Below are positions 60,699-64,000 of a stretch of DNA of 64,000 bases, in pieces. The first letter of the stretch is position 1. Each line of letters begins with the position of its first letter. Position numbers and translations under genes: made by a program. The notes below the pieces were generated by a model. It saw nothing but the letters and a program-made list of their open reading frames with translations, was not told the origin of the DNA and ran no database searches. Origin of the DNA: CAVTWJ01 sp964525605 (GTDB taxonomy: Bacteria > Oederibacteriota > Muellerivitia > Muellerivitales > Muellerivitaceae). The DNA is taken from the NCBI GenBank assembly GCA_964525605.1, contig CAZGKT010000007.1, positions 73,454 to 137,453 of the forward strand, written 5' to 3'.

Positions 60699-62891
60699 AT
60701 GCCTGCGCGGCGGTGGCTGGGAAACCTTTATCCCCCTATGCGCTTGGGCTTGGGTTTTTCGGTCGTTTTTTTATTGGGCGGGTTGGGCCAGTTTTTCATG
60801 GCTCAACCGGGGGAAGGTCGGTCACTCGGGTTGGGCCTGGTTTTTTACGGCCTGGGTGTTTTTCTCCTATTCAAACTGTTTCCTGCGTCTCCTTCTCCTG
60901 CAAACATTCAAAATGAAACAATTTCTTTCCGTCTTGAAAGCTTTTTGTTTTTCCTCATCCTGGCTTTGGGGATCTATCTAAGGGCTTCCGGAGCCAACCA
61001 ATATCCGCAAGGCATCTTCGCCGATCGAGCCGAGGTGGCCTGCGGGGCCTTAAGAATTATCCACGATCATTGGCGTCCTTCTCTGGAAGCCCTGAACCTT
61101 CATGTGCCCGAATGGTGCGTGTATTACATGGCGGCGGGCTGGTTCAAGATATTCGGGGAATCGCCGGTAATTTTCGCGTACTTCGATGTCTTTCTTTCCG
61201 CCTTTGGAATCGTATTGATGTACACGGCCTATCGGCAATGGATCGGACCCATTCGCGGCCTATTGGCTTTCTTTCTGCTTGCCGTCATGCGATGGAATTT
61301 CGCATTTGCCCACCAGATCTATTTTCAGACCCAGACGGTTTTTTTCATGTCCCTCACCCTGGCGCCGCTGTTTTATGCCCTACGAAGACAAAAACCGGTT
61401 TGGGCCGCTATCGCGGGCTTGGCCCTTGGGGCAGGGCTTTATTCCTACCAGGCGTTGAAAGCCGTTCCCCTGTTGATTCTGGCTCTTATGCTTTTTGAGG
61501 CCCTTCGGGAAATGGAACTCTTTAAGAAGAATCGCGATTCCTGGGCGGTGTTTTGGCTGGTGTTCGTTTTGGCCGCGTCGCCACTGCTGGGTTGGGTGAT
61601 TCAGAACGGCCAGCTGGGACGGCGGGAACCCGAAGTATCGATCTTCGCGAGAATCCACGCCGAAAACAGCCTCTGGCCGATCCTGGAAAACATCCGGGAT
61701 ATCGCTCTGGTGTTCAATCACAAGATGATCGATGGAAACAGCCAGTCCAATTTTTCCCATCACCGAATCCTGGATGACCTCACGGGCATTTGGTTTGTTT
61801 TTGGTTTTTTTTACGCGCTAAATCGGTTCAGGGAAAAACCTTTTTATATCGCCCTCGCCGGGTTGGGGAGCATGTGCCTGCCTGGTTTTTTTTCCATCAG
61901 CGGTTCCAACCTCGGTCGGCTTTTGGGGGTGACTCCCTTTGTAGCCATGCTATGCGCCCTTTTTCTTTCGGATGTCTGGAACCGGTGGAACCGAACCAAT
62001 CCATCCCCTTTCATCCATAAGGTGGTTTTGGTTTTGTCCCTGGGGTTGCTGGCGGCAGCGGGGTACGAGAATTATTACAACTTTTTTCAAATCCAAGCCC
62101 ATGATCCGGATTGCGTTAACGATTGTTCCTGGCCCGAATCCCAGGCGGGACGGTTGATCGCCGGTCTTCCTGTCGGCACCCAATGCTTCCTGACTTCCCG
62201 TTTCTACGGTCATCCCACCGTGCAATACTTGACCTATTCGAAAGGGGAGGAGATATATCCACTGGATTTGACCCACCCGCCCCAACCCGGAAATATTTCC
62301 CACACCTTTGATTTTTGTTTTGTCTTGGATGAATTTAAACAGGGAACGCTTGAGTTTTTGGAGAAGCTTTATCCCGGAGGGGTTTCTAATGCCATTCAGG
62401 ACCCGCTGGGAAAAGTACCCCTTTATGTTTACCGGGTTCCTTCTACAGTCTTATTAAAGGTTCCCCCAGGTGATCCCCATATCGAAAGGGGGCTTTGGGG
62501 TACCTACCGGCATTCAGAGGCGGAAAGCGAAACCCCGTTTTTAAATCGATGGGATCCCATTCTTAACTTCAATTACCGGGATTTACCCGGGGTGGGCGGT
62601 CCCCTTTATATCCATTGGACTGGACGGTTTGAGGCGGCCAAGGGCGGCTCCTATCGCCTTTGGGGTGCGATCTTTGCCACGTCCAGGGGAAGGATCCTGG
62701 TTGATCAAAAGGATGAAAACGGGTTTACGAGTAATCCTTATTGGGAAGGCGACTTAAAAGCGGGTTGGCACCGACTCGATTTTTATTACCAGGATGGGGG
62801 ATCGCCCGTCGCGACAGTCAGTCTGCTTTGGAAACCGCCGGCCCAGGAAAAATACGACTTTATGCCCAACGAAGTTTTCGGAAAAATTTAG
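60699..62891 (+). CDS. PMT/ArnT-like glycosyltransferase with PA14-like domain
   Basis: 730 residues. About 11-12 transmembrane helices follow a short cytoplasmic start; the first large loop has ASGANQYPQGIFADRAEVACGA, with the D-R/E pair typical of GT-C dolichyl- or undecaprenyl-phosphate-sugar transferases (PMT_2). Helices occupy roughly residues 15-430. The last 140 residues (HWTGRFEAAKGGSYRLWGAIF ... GWHRLDFYYQDGG) match PA14 carbohydrate-binding domains facing the periplasm. It probably transfers a lipid-linked sugar to an envelope acceptor. The start is four bases after the sucD stop. Confidence 0.75.
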   Translation: MPARRWLGNLYPPMRLGLGFSVVFLLGGLGQFFMAQPGEGRSLGLGLVFYGLGVFLLFKLFPASPSPANIQNETISFRLESFLFFLILALGIYLRASGANQYPQGIFADRAEVACGALRIIHDHWRPSLEALNLHVPEWCVYYMAAGWFKIFGESPVIFAYFDVFLSAFGIVLMYTAYRQWIGPIRGLLAFFLLAVMRWNFAFAHQIYFQTQTVFFMSLTLAPLFYALRRQKPVWAAIAGLALGAGLYSYQALKAVPLLILALMLFEALREMELFKKNRDSWAVFWLVFVLAASPLLGWVIQNGQLGRREPEVSIFARIHAENSLWPILENIRDIALVFNHKMIDGNSQSNFSHHRILDDLTGIWFVFGFFYALNRFREKPFYIALAGLGSMCLPGFFSISGSNLGRLLGVTPFVAMLCALFLSDVWNRWNRTNPSPFIHKVVLVLSLGLLAAAGYENYYNFFQIQAHDPDCVNDCSWPESQAGRLIAGLPVGTQCFLTSRFYGHPTVQYLTYSKGEEIYPLDLTHPPQPGNISHTFDFCFVLDEFKQGTLEFLEKLYPGGVSNAIQDPLGKVPLYVYRVPSTVLLKVPPGDPHIERGLWGTYRHSEAESETPFLNRWDPILNFNYRDLPGVGGPLYIHWTGRFEAAKGGSYRLWGAIFATSRGRILVDQKDENGFTSNPYWEGDLKAGWHRLDFYYQDGGSPVATVSLLWKPPAQEKYDFMPNEVFGKI

Positions 62892-62913
62892 AATTAGTCT
62901 ATCCGTTCCAAAG

Positions 62914-63822
62914 TTATCCGAGATTTCCCCTTAGCCAGTGAAGAATGAAGATGTCGGTTTGGGGGCCCCAGATTCGGCTGTCGGTCGTGTTGAAAACCGC
63001 GAAAGTGCGGACTCCGCAAGCGTTCGCCAGGTGGGTGATTCCGCTGTCGTTGCCTAAATAAGCCGAGGCCTGGGACAAAAGGCAGGCCAGGTCTTGAAGC
63101 AGCAAGGGTTTTTCCAAAACCATTACGCCCTTCATTCCCTGAAAGGTCTCCCGGATTTCTCCCAGCCGTTCCATTTCCGCTTCACCCCATAAAACCAGAA
63201 CCTGTTTTTTAGATTCTTCCACTGCCCGATGGGCGGCCTTTTGAAAGAAGGAAAGGGGAGCGTTCTTCGCGGGGCTTCCACTTCCGGGGTGAATCACAAG
63301 GGGCGCGGATAACCCTAGGCTTTTCAATAATTCTTTCCCCTTGTTGCGGTGAGAATCTTTAAAATTTAATTTAGATTGGAGAAGGGGATCATTTGCGGAA
63401 ACTGGCTTTTGCAAGGCGGTTTCTAACCAATATTCTCCCGCCCAGCGATTGGACTGAAGAAAAGTCTCGAAAGTTTGGGACGGGGAAAACACTGATCCTT
63501 TTCCCAGACTGGCAATTTTTGCGGAAAGCTTTTCATCAAACTCCTTGAAGAAAAAGTAAATCTTGTCAAAAGAGGACAGGAAATCGGCGATTTCGTTTGA
63601 GGGTGGTCCGGTTTTAAGAAGCGCCTGAAGCAGGGGTTCTAGAGGAGCCATTTGGCTGACGCCAAACAGGTCCGATCCCAAAGCCAGGTAAGACGAGGTG
63701 CCAGCCACCGTGACCGGCCCTTGGTATTGAAGGGCCTGGAGTCCAGGAAGAGTCAAAAGGCTATCGCCCAGGCTTCCGGCGGCCAAGACCAGTTGGCGGA
63801 GTTGAGAGACCATGTCAGGCAT
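62914..63822 (-). CDS. Glycosyltransferase family 9 (heptosyltransferase-like)
   Basis: 302 residues. SLGDSLLTLPGLQAL at the N-terminus and LVIHPGSGSPAKNAPLSFF mid-way, with YLGNDSGITHLANACGVRTFAVFN near the end, mark GT9, the ADP-heptose:LPS heptosyltransferase family. It would add a sugar to a lipid A-core or other envelope glycan. Short (302 against about 340) and lacking other lps genes beside it. Convergent with the PMT-like gene. Confidence 0.8.
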   Translation of the reverse strand: MPDMVSQLRQLVLAAGSLGDSLLTLPGLQALQYQGPVTVAGTSSYLALGSDLFGVSQMAPLEPLLQALLKTGPPSNEIADFLSSFDKIYFFFKEFDEKLSAKIASLGKGSVFSPSQTFETFLQSNRWAGEYWLETALQKPVSANDPLLQSKLNFKDSHRNKGKELLKSLGLSAPLVIHPGSGSPAKNAPLSFFQKAAHRAVEESKKQVLVLWGEAEMERLGEIRETFQGMKGVMVLEKPLLLQDLACLLSQASAYLGNDSGITHLANACGVRTFAVFNTTDSRIWGPQTDIFILHWLRGNLG

Positions 63823-63887
63823 TATAAAGTCCTTGATGAGGGATTTTCTTGTTCCTGAAGGGATGTTTTCGGGTTAAACGAACTTGA

Positions 63888-63897
63888 AAAGCGCTTT
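63888..63897. promoter_or_regulatory. LacI-type operator at the right edge
   Basis: AAAGCGCTTT within TTGAAAAGCGCTTTCCAA is the same palindrome seen just before the LacI regulator gene (29456-29465). It lies in the last 180 bases, upstream of the leftward GT9 gene and possibly of a gene beyond the window. Confidence 0.5.
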
Positions 63898-64000
63898 CCA
63901 AACCAGAAAGTTGGTAACGGTTTTCAAGTTGGTGGTATCTTTCTTTTGTGGTATCTCTTTAAGTCGTTTGAACGAGTCTGGGCCCTCCTTGCGCCGTTTC

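Noticed and set aside
1..64000. CRISPR arrays, tRNA, rRNA, transposases, phage genes, toxin-antitoxin pairs
   Set aside because: No regularly spaced identical repeats, no cloverleaf or rRNA words and no recognisable transposase, integrase or toxin family were seen on reading both strands.

Overview
This 64-kb window reads as chromosomal DNA from a free-living diderm bacterium. The evidence is outer-membrane beta-barrels ending in F/Y, several lipoboxes, a family-9 heptosyltransferase-like enzyme, PilZ and EAL c-di-GMP proteins, and complete housekeeping genes (lepA, lepB, hemW, hrcA, grpE, dnaK, dxr, rseP, sucCD). Many secreted proteins carry Pro/Thr linkers, CBM11/CIA30-like beta-sandwiches and, once, a FlgD-like C-terminal Ig domain. 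That combination suggests a poorly sampled, saccharolytic diderm lineage rather than a well-known proteobacterium. The phylum cannot be fixed from sequence reading alone. I see no tRNA, rRNA, transposase, phage gene or CRISPR array.

Layout. 1-8 kb: scattered single genes (PEBP-family protein, dinB, prmC, an EAL-PDC phosphodiesterase, small membrane proteins) separated by long intergenic regions that hold palindromic repeats. 8.3-12.5 kb: a helically phased repeat array, then two large secreted carbohydrate-related proteins, one of them a CE2-type SGNH esterase. 12.5-15.4 kb: an accessory run (peptidase E, GNAT, a frameshifted gene, an AadB-like nucleotidyltransferase) whose gene ends share short sequences. 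15.4-18.6 kb: a leftward YceI / porin / SRPBCC operon behind a perfect Crp/Fnr-type palindrome. 18.9-31.4 kb: mixed genes including a HEAT-like protein, sfsA, a ferredoxin-PilZ-HDAC run, a SAM hydrolase, an inositol phosphatase, hsp20 and a LacI-type regulator.

31.5-48 kb is the most unusual part. A 1402-residue ORF joins a complete 23S rRNA uracil-C5 methyltransferase (RlmD type) to a transmembrane segment and an extracytoplasmic glycosidase-like region. It is followed by a probable operon of six envelope genes: a CIA30-like lipoprotein, three large proteins of the pattern SLH-like domain / Pro-rich linker / helix / beta-barrel, and two more CIA30-like lipoproteins. The run closes with a strong terminator.

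48-62.9 kb is a housekeeping block on the + strand: lepA-lepB-hemW-hrcA-grpE-dnaK, then dxr-rseP-sucC-sucD and a PMT-like glycosyltransferase with a PA14-like tail. A GT9 glycosyltransferase is convergent to it. The envelope genes could work together: SLH-barrel proteins tether or perforate the outer membrane, surface lipoproteins bind glycans, secreted esterase and hydrolase-like enzymes act on glycans, and a LacI regulator with GAAAGCG-type operators may respond to sugars. This combined role is inference.
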